Of a stretch of 64,000 bases of DNA, positions 1 to 8,641 are shown piece after piece; the stretch's first letter is position 1, and the number at the start of each line of letters is the position of its first letter. The notes under the pieces are model-generated. The model was given only the letters and a program-made list of their open reading frames with translations, was not told the DNA's origin and searched no databases. Source of the DNA: JAVBTT01 sp031556035 (GTDB taxonomy: Bacteria; Bacillota; Clostridia; Oscillospirales; UBA929); the NCBI GenBank assembly GCA_031556035.1, contig JAVBTT010000005.1, forward strand, positions 1 to 64,000, written 5' to 3'. A program made the position numbers and the translations under genes.

Positions 1-463
1 CGAGCACCGCGCTACGTCGCCCATCGTAAACAATCCGTGATCTTCCAGCTTTTTGGCGTATCCTCTGCCCACGCGCCAGAAATCGGTGAGTGGGCGGTGT
101 GTCCACAGGGAGCGGCGGTATTTCATTTCGTCCAGTTCGGCGATTCTGACGCCGTTTTTGTCTGCCGGGATGTGCTTTGCCTCAATGTCCATCGCAACCT
201 TTGCCAGATACAGGTTTGTGCCGATGCCGGCCGTTGCCGTGATACCGGTAGAACGCAGCACATCGAGGATGATCTTCATGGCAAACTCACGGGGCGAAAG
301 GCTGGCGTTGGGCAGATAGCTGGTCGCGTCTATGAAAACCTCGTCGATGGAATAAACGTGAATGTCCTCCGGGGCAACGCATTAAAGGTATATATTGTAA
401 ATTCTGGTGCTGCACTCCATATAATGCGCCATCTGCGGGCGGGCGGTAATAATCAATCTCCAG
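1..463 (-). pseudogene. Broken Y-family DNA polymerase (DinB/UmuC-like), left part off the window
   Basis: Translating the minus strand gives a strong match to the Y-family translesion polymerase palm: HVYSIDEVFIDATSY carries the catalytic SIDEVF motif, followed by TGITATAGIGTNLYLAKVA and RPLTDFWRVGRGYAKKLE. The frame runs off the left edge, so the C-terminus is not visible. An in-frame TAA (382-384 on +) sits where the family has a residue in the IYNIYL-x-x-VAPEDIH segment. The homology fades upstream of about 463, so the N-terminal third is missing. What is seen is a truncated, nonsense-bearing copy. It is probably non-functional unless the stop is a sequencing error. Polymerases of this kind are common on integrative elements. 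Confidence 0.75.
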
Positions 464-464
464 T

Positions 465-689
465 TCCGGTGAGGATGCCAGTTCAGTGCTGCTGGAGGCT
501 ACCGCCGATCTTCCGTTGCATTCTGAGAGCGCAGACGGAACCCTTGCCGCCTCCGAGCTGCGCGGGGTTATACGGAGCGTTCTTCAGGAGGACGCAAACA
601 TCTGTGTGCGTCCCCGTTCTCTGCTGGTGGAGAAAAACACAGTTGTCATACCACTAAGCTCCTCTAAAACAGCCAAATTAATATTATAG
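465..689 (+). pseudogene. C-terminal fragment of an unrecognised protein
   Basis: An open frame on + with protein-like composition (segments VIRSVLQEDANICVRPRSLL and VEKNTVVIPLSS) runs to a TAG at 687-689. It has no ribosome-binding site or convincing start, so it looks like the tail of a gene whose front was lost where it meets the polymerase remnant. The family is not recognised. Confidence 0.3.
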
Positions 690-721
690 CCAATATACTT
701 AAATTTATTTCCGTAAACCTA

Positions 722-749
722 TTGCTTTTTTACAAAGGAGCGTTATAAT
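722..749 (+). promoter_or_regulatory. Possible promoter of the transketolase operon
   Basis: A perfect -10 hexamer TATAAT (744-749) lies 16 bp after a weak -35-like TTGCTT (722-727). It is about 45 bp upstream of the transketolase start in the A+T-rich gap that separates the operon from the polymerase remnant. Confidence 0.4.
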
Positions 750-795
750 ATAGATACAATTCATAAGATGTATTACAAGTTTAGGCGGAGGGCAT

Positions 796-1632
796 ATGCG
801 TTACGAGACGATCGCGGAGCTGCGGAAAACTGCAAACGTGCTTCGGCACAATGTTTTGCAAATGATTGGGACCGGCATGACCGGGCACCTCGGAGGCTCG
901 AACTCGGCGGCGGAAATAGTCGCCTGCCTCTACTTCTATAAAATGAAAATTGACCGGGACAATCCCGGGGACAAAAACAGGGACCGCTTTCTGCTTTCAA
1001 AGGGCCACGCCGCGCTGATTCAGTACGCGGCCCTGGGTGAGCTGGGTTTTTTCCCGAAAAGTGAGTTTCGCTCGCTGAAATCGCTGGACGCTATGCTGCA
1101 GGGGCATCCGGACATGACAAAGACGCCGGGGGTGGAGGCCAATACAGGCTCGCTGGGGCAGGGGCTTTCCATAGCGTGCGGGATGGCGCTCGGACTGAGG
1201 CTGGATAAGAGCGCGAGCCGCGTCTATGTGGTTCTGGGGGACGGCGAGCTTGCCGAGGGCCAGGTCTGGGAGGCGGCGATGGCCGCGGCCCACTACGGGC
1301 TGGATAATCTGGTGGCGATTCTGGACAAAAACGGCATACAGGCCACCGGACGGGTCGAGGAGAGGTTTGATACCGGCTCCATGGCTGAGAAATGGAGGGC
1401 CTTCGGCTTTCACGTCATCGAGGTAGACGGGCACGATGTTGAGCAGCTGTGCGTGGCGTTGGACGCGGCCGAGTCCGTCAGGGGCAAGCCGGCGATAATT
1501 ATCGCGCGCACTGTAAAGGGCAAGGGCGTTTCCTTCGCCGAGGACACGGCAGCATACCACAACCGCATGCTCACGGAGGAAGAATACGGCGCGGCTTTGG
1601 CCGAGATCGCGGGGGGGTGCGGCTGTGATTAG
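796..1632 (+). CDS. Transketolase, N-terminal (TPP-binding) subunit
   Basis: 278 residues, the usual size of the N-terminal half of a split transketolase. The diphosphate/Mg-binding region is clear: LSKGHAALIQYAALGELGFF near residue 75, then VVLGDGELAEGQVWEAA near 145 with the GDG motif, and LVAILDKNGIQATG. A strong GGAGGG site lies four bases before the ATG. It overlaps the next gene by 8 bp, so the two halves are probably translated together into a heteromeric enzyme transferring two-carbon units between sugar phosphates. Its position at the head of a sugar-import region suggests a role in pentose or sugar-acid catabolism rather than being the sole housekeeping transketolase. Confidence 0.93.
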   Translation: MRYETIAELRKTANVLRHNVLQMIGTGMTGHLGGSNSAAEIVACLYFYKMKIDRDNPGDKNRDRFLLSKGHAALIQYAALGELGFFPKSEFRSLKSLDAMLQGHPDMTKTPGVEANTGSLGQGLSIACGMALGLRLDKSASRVYVVLGDGELAEGQVWEAAMAAAHYGLDNLVAILDKNGIQATGRVEERFDTGSMAEKWRAFGFHVIEVDGHDVEQLCVALDAAESVRGKPAIIIARTVKGKGVSFAEDTAAYHNRMLTEEEYGAALAEIAGGCGCD

Positions 1633-2572
1633 TGATATCGTCGTGAACCAGAGGGTCGCCTATGGGCAGGCGCTGCTGGAGCTTGGCGCGGAAAACGCTG
1701 ATATCGTCGTGCTGGAGGCGGATCTGGGAAAGTCAACAATGAGCAGCCTGTTTGAGGAAAAATACCCCGACAGGTTTTTTGAAATGGGCATAGCTGAGCA
1801 GAACATGGTCTCAACCGCCGCCGGTCTGAGCATTGTGGGCAAGATACCGTTTTTAAGCACCTTCGCGGTTTTCGCCTCCGGGCGCGCCTACGACCAGATC
1901 AGGCAGGCGGTGTCCATCCCCAGTCTGAATGTGAACATCTGCGGCTCCAGCTCGGGGCTTTCGGATTTTGGAGACGGAGCCACCCATCAGGCGGTTGAGG
2001 ACATCGCATTAATGCGCGCCATCCCGAATATGACCGTATTTGTGCCGGCCGACGCGCCGGAGACGCGCCTCATGGTCCGCACCATGGCGGGGATCCAGGG
2101 CCCGTGCTACATAAAAATCAACCGTAACGACCTGCCGATACTCACCGGCGGAGCGAGGTTCGAGGCGGGGGAGCCGCACGTTCTCAGGCAGGGCTCAGAC
2201 GTCGCGATTTTTGCGAACGGCGTCATGCTGTCCAAGGCGCTTGAGGCGGCTGCGGAGCTTGAGTCGTTGAGTGTTTCGGCCAGGGTGATAAACGTGGGGA
2301 CGGTTAAGCCGCTTAAAGCGGAAAGCGTGGCGCGGCTGTGCGGGGACTGCGTGGGCGTTGTCACGGCCGAGGAGCACTCAATAGTCGGAGGGCTGGGGTC
2401 GGCAATTTCCGAGTGTCTTCAGGGGCGCCTGACAAAGCCGATACAATATGTCGGAATACGCGACCTGTTTGGAACCTCAGCGCGCGGATACACTGAGCTG
2501 CTGGATTATTACGGCCTGACAGGTGGAGCGGTTGTGAAGGCGGCGCTGCATGTTATGTCGATGTGCGGGTAG
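1625..2572 (+). CDS. Transketolase, C-terminal (pyrimidine-binding) subunit
   Basis: 315 residues, covering the Pyr and C-terminal domains of transketolase. The motif MGIAEQNMVSTAAGL holds the conserved glutamate that activates the TPP aminopyrimidine ring, followed by FLSTFAVFASGRAYDQIRQ. The C-terminal domain includes VVTAEEHSIVGGLGSA, typical of the family. The start overlaps the N-terminal subunit gene by 8 bp. Together the two genes make one complete enzyme. Paralogous split transketolases are frequent in Clostridia inside sugar clusters, so the exact donor sugar cannot be read from sequence. Confidence 0.93.
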   Translation: MISDIVVNQRVAYGQALLELGAENADIVVLEADLGKSTMSSLFEEKYPDRFFEMGIAEQNMVSTAAGLSIVGKIPFLSTFAVFASGRAYDQIRQAVSIPSLNVNICGSSSGLSDFGDGATHQAVEDIALMRAIPNMTVFVPADAPETRLMVRTMAGIQGPCYIKINRNDLPILTGGARFEAGEPHVLRQGSDVAIFANGVMLSKALEAAAELESLSVSARVINVGTVKPLKAESVARLCGDCVGVVTAEEHSIVGGLGSAISECLQGRLTKPIQYVGIRDLFGTSARGYTELLDYYGLTGGAVVKAALHVMSMCG

Positions 2573-2621
2573 GCATCGCCGGATAATCCGCTGGGTTTTG
2601 AAAATATAAGGGGGACGCTTT

Positions 2622-3506
2622 ATGAAGATCGGGTTTATCGGATTGGGGATAATGGGCAGGCCGATGGTAAAAAAACTTGTTGGGGCTGGTCATGAGCTTT
2701 TTGTATATGATATAATAAGGAAAAATATGTTGGAGTCCGGCGGAACTCCATGCGCTTCCATCAGGGAGGCGGTGAAGGACGTCATGCTCATAATCACTAT
2801 GCTTCCCGACTCTCCGCAGGTCAGGGATGTCATGCTGGGAGAGGGCAGCGTGCTTGAAAGCGCTCAAAGCGGGGCGCTTGTCGTCGATATGAGCTCAATA
2901 GCTCCCATGGTGTCCGTTGAGGTGGGGAAGGCGCTGTCCGCGAAGGGGATAAGGTTTATCGACGCGCCTGTCAGCGGCGGGGAGCCCAAGGCGATAGACG
3001 GCACGCTGTCCATAATGGCAGGCGGCGGCGAGGACGACTTCAGGGAAGCCGAGCCGGTGCTGAGGTGTATGGGGAGCTCGGTGGTGAGGGTCGGCGAGCT
3101 GGGAAGCGGCAACACCGTGAAGCTTGCCAACCAGATGATCGTCGCGCTCAATATCGCGGCGGTCTCCGAGGCGTTTGTAATGGCCTCCAAAGCCGGGGTG
3201 GATCCGAAGCTGCTTTACAGCGCCATAAGCGGGGGGCTCGCGGGCAGCACTGTAATGAACGCGAAGGCCCCGATGATTATGGAAGGGACTTTCGCACCCG
3301 GCTTCAAGATCGACCTGCACATCAAGGATCTGAACAACGCTATGGACATGGCCAGGGCGGTCGAAACGCCGCTCTTCCTCACCCCGCAGGTGCTCCAGAT
3401 ATTAAAGGCGCTGAGCCTCGACGGTGAGGGCGGCTCGGATCACAGCGCGATTGTGAAGTTCTACGAGGGCATTTCAAAGTGCCGGGTAAAAGACCATGTG
3501 ACTTAA
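2622..3506 (+). CDS. NAD(P)-dependent beta-hydroxyacid dehydrogenase (3-hydroxyisobutyrate / tartronate semialdehyde reductase type)
   Basis: 294 residues, full length for the family. The N-terminal Rossmann motif GFIGLGIMGRPMVKKL starts at residue 4. The substrate-binding signature DAPVSGGEPKAIDG lies near 123 and the catalytic-lysine region GNTVKLANQ near 167. It follows the transketolase genes by 49 bp on the same strand and precedes the GntR regulator, so it likely belongs to the same catabolic unit. Members reduce tartronate semialdehyde, succinate semialdehyde or 3-hydroxyisobutyrate. The substrate here cannot be decided; a sugar-acid intermediate is the best inference from context. Confidence 0.88.
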   Translation: MKIGFIGLGIMGRPMVKKLVGAGHELFVYDIIRKNMLESGGTPCASIREAVKDVMLIITMLPDSPQVRDVMLGEGSVLESAQSGALVVDMSSIAPMVSVEVGKALSAKGIRFIDAPVSGGEPKAIDGTLSIMAGGGEDDFREAEPVLRCMGSSVVRVGELGSGNTVKLANQMIVALNIAAVSEAFVMASKAGVDPKLLYSAISGGLAGSTVMNAKAPMIMEGTFAPGFKIDLHIKDLNNAMDMARAVETPLFLTPQVLQILKALSLDGEGGSDHSAIVKFYEGISKCRVKDHVT

Positions 3507-3543
3507 TGGACGCGACACGCGGTTCATATGCTGGAATAGAGGT

Positions 3544-4269
3544 ATGCCCATGATTACGCCTATTGTCAAAAAGAGCGTCAGCGACGAGGTTTTTGAGCAG
3601 ATGCTCAACATGATCGCGGAAAAGAACTGGAAGCCGGGGGACAAAATCCCTTCAGAGAACGAGCTCAAGAGGATGTTTAACGTCAGCCGGGTGACGATCC
3701 GCGAGGCCCTCAAAAAGCTGATAAGCTACAATATCGTCGAGTCAAGGCACGGCAGCGGCACATATATAAAGCAGGTTGACGGCTCGCTTCCCTTTGACAA
3801 CGCGATGGGGCTGGCGTATCTCAAAAGCATGGACGACAGCGCGATTAAGAACATGATGGAATTCCGTGGCATTGTGGAGATCGAGAGCGTGCGCCTTGCC
3901 ACCATCCGCGCCACCCCCGAGGAGCTTGAGGAGCTTGAGCGGATATTCAACAGGATGATAGGCAACAAGCATGATATCAGTGTTTTCTCGCACTACGATT
4001 TTGAGTTTCACAAGTACATAGCCGGAATGACGAAGAACGTGGTTCTGATAAAGTGCTACTCCATCATCTGGGACTTTATACGGGAGTATTTCAACAAGAT
4101 TGTATATAAAATCGGCGTGGAAAAGGGCTCCTATTATCATGGCCTCATTCTTGAATCCATGAAGGCGGGGGACAGCGAAAACGCCCACAAGCTCATGAAG
4201 ATGCATCTTTACGACACGTTTAAGGGGTTTTTTGACAACGGGGAGACGGCGGGAGAACCCGGGGAATAA
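3544..4269 (+). CDS. GntR-family transcriptional regulator, FadR subfamily
   Basis: 241 residues. The N-terminal winged helix contains the GntR signature WKPGDKIPSENELKRMFNVS followed by RVTIREALKKL (roughly residues 29-60). The C-terminal alpha-helical FCD ligand domain includes FRGIVEIESVRLATI and the histidine-bearing stretch FSHYDFEFHKYIAGMT, where the family's metal/ligand residues sit. Two starts are possible: ATG at 3544, or ATG at 3550, which is better spaced from the GAGG at 3539-3542. It lies between the metabolic genes and the importer, so it probably controls one or both in response to a sugar acid. Confidence 0.9.
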   Translation: MPMITPIVKKSVSDEVFEQMLNMIAEKNWKPGDKIPSENELKRMFNVSRVTIREALKKLISYNIVESRHGSGTYIKQVDGSLPFDNAMGLAYLKSMDDSAIKNMMEFRGIVEIESVRLATIRATPEELEELERIFNRMIGNKHDISVFSHYDFEFHKYIAGMTKNVVLIKCYSIIWDFIREYFNKIVYKIGVEKGSYYHGLILESMKAGDSENAHKLMKMHLYDTFKGFFDNGETAGEPGE

Positions 4270-4313
4270 CGCTCTGGGGTGTGCCCCAACCCTCCATGTT
4301 ACAGTATTTGAAG

Positions 4314-4331
4314 TTGTAGGACGTTATACAA
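4314..4331. promoter_or_regulatory. Candidate operator (inverted repeat TTGTA-N8-TACAA)
   Basis: TTGTAGGACGTTATACAA lies about 85 bp upstream of the solute-binding protein gene and 45 bp after the GntR regulator. GntR/FadR proteins bind short A+T-ended palindromes of about this size, so autoregulation or control of the importer is plausible. This is an inference from position and symmetry only. Confidence 0.35.
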
Positions 4332-4414
4332 TTTTCCGGAAGTCAAAACAGGACGGTAGTCGCGGAAAATGCAGTTCGCGGCTGTAATATGAAAATCACT
4401 GGGAGGAAAAAAGA

Positions 4415-6394
4415 ATGAAAAAGGCTCTATGCGTCGTCCTCGCGCTGGCAATGCTGCTTGCTATGGCATCGTGCGGCACAAGCGCCACAGTTTCCCCGTC
4501 CACGGCGCAGTCCCCGACCTCAAGCGCGCCCGTTTCGCAAACCCCGACCCCCGACCCAAGCCCTTCCTCCAAGTACAATGAGGCTCCCGAGCTGAAGACC
4601 CTGGCCGACAAGGGAGAGCTCCCAAGCGTGGAGGAGCGCCTGCCGCTGGAACCCATGGTATCCGAAGCCTCTGAGATCGGGCAGTACGGCGGGAACTATG
4701 TCGGGGCCGCGTTCGGGCCGACGAGCGGACAGCTCGACACCGAGGCCCTGCGCTTCGTGGGCCTTGTGACGATCGAGCCCGACCTCCAGACCTTTAAGCC
4801 CAACCTGCTGCTGGACTACAAGATCTCCGACGACGGAAGGGAGTACACCTACTACCTCAGGGAAGGGCTGAAGTGGTCCAGCGGCGACCCGCTGAACGCC
4901 GACGATTTCATGTTCTGGGCAGAGGACATCCTAGCCAACGAAGAGCTGAACCCGGCCCCGATGTCTGAGTTCAAGTCCGGAGGAGAGCTGCTCAAGTACA
5001 CAAAGGTGAACGACTACGAGGTTAAAGTCACCTTCAAGGATCCCAACCCGGCCTACATAATCATCATGGCCCGCTATCACACGAACAAGCTGCGCTATTT
5101 TTACGCGCCCAAGGAATACCTGAAGCAGTGGCATCCAAAGTACAACCCGGACGCCGAGAAGCTGGCCAAGGAAGAGGGCTTTGAGAGCTGGGTGCTCTGC
5201 TTCCAGTTCCACAGCGATAACAGCCAGGCGGCCATGGACGTCAACGCCCCCGATATCAGCCCGTGGGTGCTGACAAGCATAGATTCCACCGGCAGCAAGC
5301 ATTTCACCCGCAACCCGTACTATCACACGGTGGACCGCGAGGGCAACCAGCTGCCGTATATCGACAGCCAGACCGCCCTCATCGTGCAGGACGGCGACGT
5401 GAGGAACCTCAAGATTTTTTCTGGAGAAATCCTTGCCGCCGCCGAGAACCCGCTGCCGCTTTCCAACTATACGCTGTACAAGGAAAACGAATCCAAGGGC
5501 GGCTATAAGACCTATCTGTTCACGAACACCCGCGGCTCGGACTGCGCCTTCACCTTCAACCTCACCCACAACGATCCGGTTGTCAGACAAGTATTCAACG
5601 AGGTTAAATTTCGTGAAGCAATGAGTCTGGCGATAGACCGCAAGGCTATAAACGACACCCTTTATTTCAGCAACGCCGTCATCCGCCAGGCTGTCCCCCC
5701 GATGAGCACAAGCTTCTTTGAGGACTGGATGGAGAGCTATATGGCCGGGTACGACGTGGCCGGCGCCAACAGCCGCCTCGACGAGCTGGGCTATGCCTGG
5801 GACTCCACCAAGACCACGCGCCTCATGCCGGACGGAAGGCCGTTTAACCTGAAGCTTGAGACAATCGAGGAGTTCGTCAAGGTCTCCGAGATGGTGGCGG
5901 AGTTCTGGTCGGCCATCGGCATAAAGACGACCCTTCAGGTGGATGAGAGAAGCTTCTACGAGGAGAGAGCTTCCACCAACGACCGCGAGATATCCGCCTT
6001 CACGCTGGACATGGTCGCGGAGACGAACCTGCGCGCGCAGTCTTTCGGGCGCTTCCGTCCCGGCAACGCCCAGAAGGAGCTGGAGTTCATGTCCAAGTAC
6101 ACGCTCTGGTTCAACGGACAGCAGGGCGGCGAGGAGCCCCCGCAGGAAATCAAGACCCTGCGCGACAAGTGCCTTGAGTTCGGCACCCTGTCCCCTGAAA
6201 ACGCCAAGTACAAGACGCTCGGCGGCGAGATAGCGTCCGAGGTCGTCAAGAACCTGTGGTTTATCGGCTGCACGGTCGCCCCGCGCATAGTGATCGTCAG
6301 CGACAAGCTCGGCAACACCCCGACCAAGGGCACTTTCGCCAACGACTATACGTTCTGGAAGCCCTACAAGTGCGACGCCTGGTACTTTAAGTAA
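4415..6394 (+). CDS. Extracellular solute-binding lipoprotein of an Opp/Dpp-type ABC importer (SBP_bac_5)
   Basis: 659 residues. It begins with a lipoprotein signal (MKKALCVVLALAMLLAMASC, lipid cysteine at 20) and a Ser/Thr/Pro-rich linker to about residue 55. The rest follows the family 5 binding-protein pattern, for example LREGLKWSSGDPLNADDFMF near 148 and VKFREAMSLAIDRKAINDTL near 400. It would capture an oligomeric substrate at the membrane and hand it to the two permeases. Family 5 proteins bind peptides, but a distinct branch binds plant oligosaccharides. The adjacent glycosidases favour an oligosaccharide here. An unusually long perfect hairpin separates it from the permease genes. 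Confidence 0.92.
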   Translation: MKKALCVVLALAMLLAMASCGTSATVSPSTAQSPTSSAPVSQTPTPDPSPSSKYNEAPELKTLADKGELPSVEERLPLEPMVSEASEIGQYGGNYVGAAFGPTSGQLDTEALRFVGLVTIEPDLQTFKPNLLLDYKISDDGREYTYYLREGLKWSSGDPLNADDFMFWAEDILANEELNPAPMSEFKSGGELLKYTKVNDYEVKVTFKDPNPAYIIIMARYHTNKLRYFYAPKEYLKQWHPKYNPDAEKLAKEEGFESWVLCFQFHSDNSQAAMDVNAPDISPWVLTSIDSTGSKHFTRNPYYHTVDREGNQLPYIDSQTALIVQDGDVRNLKIFSGEILAAAENPLPLSNYTLYKENESKGGYKTYLFTNTRGSDCAFTFNLTHNDPVVRQVFNEVKFREAMSLAIDRKAINDTLYFSNAVIRQAVPPMSTSFFEDWMESYMAGYDVAGANSRLDELGYAWDSTKTTRLMPDGRPFNLKLETIEEFVKVSEMVAEFWSAIGIKTTLQVDERSFYEERASTNDREISAFTLDMVAETNLRAQSFGRFRPGNAQKELEFMSKYTLWFNGQQGGEEPPQEIKTLRDKCLEFGTLSPENAKYKTLGGEIASEVVKNLWFIGCTVAPRIVIVSDKLGNTPTKGTFANDYTFWKPYKCDAWYFK

Positions 6395-6410
6395 GCGACA
6401 GAGACGAGAG

Positions 6411-6445
6411 ACATCTTCTCCCCGCCTGAGGCGGGGAGAAGATGT
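6411..6445 (+). terminator. Perfect 16-bp hairpin between binding-protein and permease genes
   Basis: ACATCTTCTCCCCGCC (6411-6426) and its exact complement (6430-6445) enclose a 3-base loop, 16 bp after the binding-protein stop. No T-run follows. Such intercistronic hairpins commonly stabilise the upstream message or allow partial termination, giving more binding protein than permease. That role is inferred. Confidence 0.7.
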
Positions 6446-6484
6446 CATACCGATAAATAAACCGAGGGGGGAGTGGGGTTTCCC

Positions 6485-7477
6485 ATGAGGAACTATATCA
6501 TCAAGCGGGTGATATACATGATTGTCCTCATGTTTGTCATCTCGTTTGTGTCGTTTATCGTAATCCAGCTGCCTCCGGGAGACTTTCTCACCACCTACCT
6601 GAGCAAGCTGTCGCAGGACACCGGCACCACCTATACCCCGGAGATGCTGGACGCTATCAAGGAGCAGTACGGCATGAACCGGCCGATGGTCGAGCAGTAC
6701 TTCCACTGGATCGGCAACATCGTGTTCAGGGGTGACTTTGGGCGCTCGCTCGAGTGGAAGCAGCCGGTCTCCGCCCTTATCGCCTCCAAAATGCCGGTCA
6801 CGGTGGCCATCTCGCTGATAACCCTGCTTTTCACCTACATAGTCGCCGTGCCGATCGGCATCTATTCGGCGAGGCACCAATACTCGGTGCCGGATTACTT
6901 GTTCTCCGCGCTGGGCTTTATAGGCATAGCGACCCCGAGCTTTCTGCTGGCGCTTGTGCTGATGTATTTTTGCAGCAATGTGCTGGGTCTCAGCGTTGGG
7001 GGGCTGTACTCGCCGGAATTTGTCAACGCGCCCTGGGGCGCGGCCAAGCTCTGGGATCTGATAAAGCACTTTCCGATCCCTGTTCTGGTCATAGGGCTGC
7101 AGGGAATGGCAAGCATAATCCGCATCATGCGCGCCAACCTCCTCGACGAGCTCAAGCGCCCGTATGTCACCGCCGCGCGGGCCAGGGGGGTGGAGGAGAC
7201 GGCGCTTCTGTACAAATACCCGGTAAGGGTCGCGATGAACCCGATCATAAGCACCGTCGGCACAATACTTCCGGGCATCATCTCAGGCGCGACCGTCACC
7301 GCGATAGTCCTGGATCTGCCCACCGTGGGCGCGCTTATGTATAAATCCCTACTGTCGCAGGACATGTACCTCGCGGGTGGCTGTATGCTCGTGCTAGCCC
7401 TGTTCACGATAATCGGCACCTTCCTGTCGGATATCCTTCTCGTCATGGTCGACCCGAGAATCAGGCTGGACGCGTAG
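6485..7477 (+). CDS. ABC importer permease, DppB/OppB type
   Basis: About 330 residues with the DppB fold: an N-terminal membrane segment (YIIKRVIYMIVLMFVISFVS), a long extracytoplasmic loop, then five further segments. The cytoplasmic EAA-like loop that contacts the ATPase is AARARGVEETALLYKY followed by the conserved NP. The ATG at 6485 follows a GAGGGGGGAG site. A GTG at 6473 is possible but overlaps that site. Partner of the next gene; together they form the translocation channel for the upstream binding protein. Confidence 0.92.
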   Translation: MRNYIIKRVIYMIVLMFVISFVSFIVIQLPPGDFLTTYLSKLSQDTGTTYTPEMLDAIKEQYGMNRPMVEQYFHWIGNIVFRGDFGRSLEWKQPVSALIASKMPVTVAISLITLLFTYIVAVPIGIYSARHQYSVPDYLFSALGFIGIATPSFLLALVLMYFCSNVLGLSVGGLYSPEFVNAPWGAAKLWDLIKHFPIPVLVIGLQGMASIIRIMRANLLDELKRPYVTAARARGVEETALLYKYPVRVAMNPIISTVGTILPGIISGATVTAIVLDLPTVGALMYKSLLSQDMYLAGGCMLVLALFTIIGTFLSDILLVMVDPRIRLDA

Positions 7478-7490
7478 CGGGGGTATATAT

Positions 7491-8612
7491 ATGTTTTTTA
7501 AAAGAAAAGAGAGCGTCCAGTCCGAGGATAAGCAGTATATGGTGTCGCAGTGGCGCCTCATGGCGAAGAAGTTCTCCAGGCACAAGGTCGCCAAGGCGGG
7601 GCTTGGAGTGCTGATAATACTGTACGTGCTGGCGGTATTCTGCGAGTTCTTTTCCACGCAGGATTACACAAGGCGCAGCACCGACTACATATTCGTGCCG
7701 CCGCAGCGAATCCACATATTTCACGACGGCAGGCTGTCCGCGCCGTTTGTCTACGGCCTGAAGCTGTCCGTCGACCCGGAGACCTGGCGCAAAACCTACG
7801 TCGAAGACAAAGAGGTGCGCAACAACGTAAAGCTGTTTGTCAAGGGCGATCCCTACAAAATGTGGGGCTTTATTGACGGAGACCGGCATTTTATAGGCAT
7901 TGACGATCCCGAGGCCCCGTTCTACCTGCTGGGCAGCGACGGCGGCGGCAGGGACCTGATGTCCCGGATAATATACGCGCTGCGCATATCGCTCACCGTC
8001 GGGCTTGTGGGGGTGTTCTTCACCTTTATACTCGGCTGCGTTTTCGGAGGAATCTCGGGCTTTTACGGGGGCAAGATAGACCTGTTTGTCCAGCGCCTGA
8101 TAGAGTTCCTCGTCTCCATACCCAGCATACCGCTTTGGCTGGCGCTGACCGCGGCGCTTCCGAACGACTGGGGAAATGTGCAGGTCTACTTCGCGATAAC
8201 GATAATCCTGTCTCTTGTGGGCTGGTGCGGGCTCGCAAGGGTGGTGCGCGGAAAGCTGCTTGAGCTGCGAAACGAGGACTATGTCATGGCGGCCAGGCTC
8301 GCGGGGGCGGGCGACGCCTACATCATACGCAAGCACCTTCTGCCGGGCTTCATGAGCCACCTGATCGTCAGCATAACGATATCGGTTCCCGGCATGATTC
8401 TGGGCGAGAGCTCGCTGAGCTTCCTGGGAGTCGGGCTCAGGCCGCCCACGGTCAGCCTCGGGGTGCTGCTGAAGGACGCACAGAACATAGGCGCGATAGC
8501 GATGACGCCCTGGATACTTCTGCCGGGTATGTTCATCGTCATTATCGTGCTGGCCTTCAACTTCCTGGGCGACGGTCTGAGAGACGCCGCCGACCCGTAT
8601 TCCAAGCGTTAG
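7491..8612 (+). CDS. ABC importer permease, DppC/OppC type, with long first loop
   Basis: 373 residues, longer than the usual ~300. After a cytoplasmic N-terminus and membrane segment (VLIILYVLAVFCEFF), a loop of some 85 residues (about 60-145) precedes the permease core that starts near GSDGGGRDLMSRIIYALRIS. The EAA-like motif is AARLAGAGDAYIIRKHLLPG, followed by ESSLSFLGVGLRPP, a hallmark of DppC. It is 13 bp downstream of the DppB-type gene. The extended first loop is seen in the branch of this family that accompanies large binding proteins for oligosaccharides, though this cannot be proven from sequence alone. Confidence 0.92.
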   Translation: MFFKRKESVQSEDKQYMVSQWRLMAKKFSRHKVAKAGLGVLIILYVLAVFCEFFSTQDYTRRSTDYIFVPPQRIHIFHDGRLSAPFVYGLKLSVDPETWRKTYVEDKEVRNNVKLFVKGDPYKMWGFIDGDRHFIGIDDPEAPFYLLGSDGGGRDLMSRIIYALRISLTVGLVGVFFTFILGCVFGGISGFYGGKIDLFVQRLIEFLVSIPSIPLWLALTAALPNDWGNVQVYFAITIILSLVGWCGLARVVRGKLLELRNEDYVMAARLAGAGDAYIIRKHLLPGFMSHLIVSITISVPGMILGESSLSFLGVGLRPPTVSLGVLLKDAQNIGAIAMTPWILLPGMFIVIIVLAFNFLGDGLRDAADPYSKR

Positions 8613-8641
8613 CGCTAATGAGGGGCGAGGGGGTGTGGGAT

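Noticed and set aside
4931..7069. 712-codon open frame on the minus strand
   Set aside because: It is antisense to the binding-protein and permease genes, which have clear domains; high G+C content leaves long open frames on the opposite strand.
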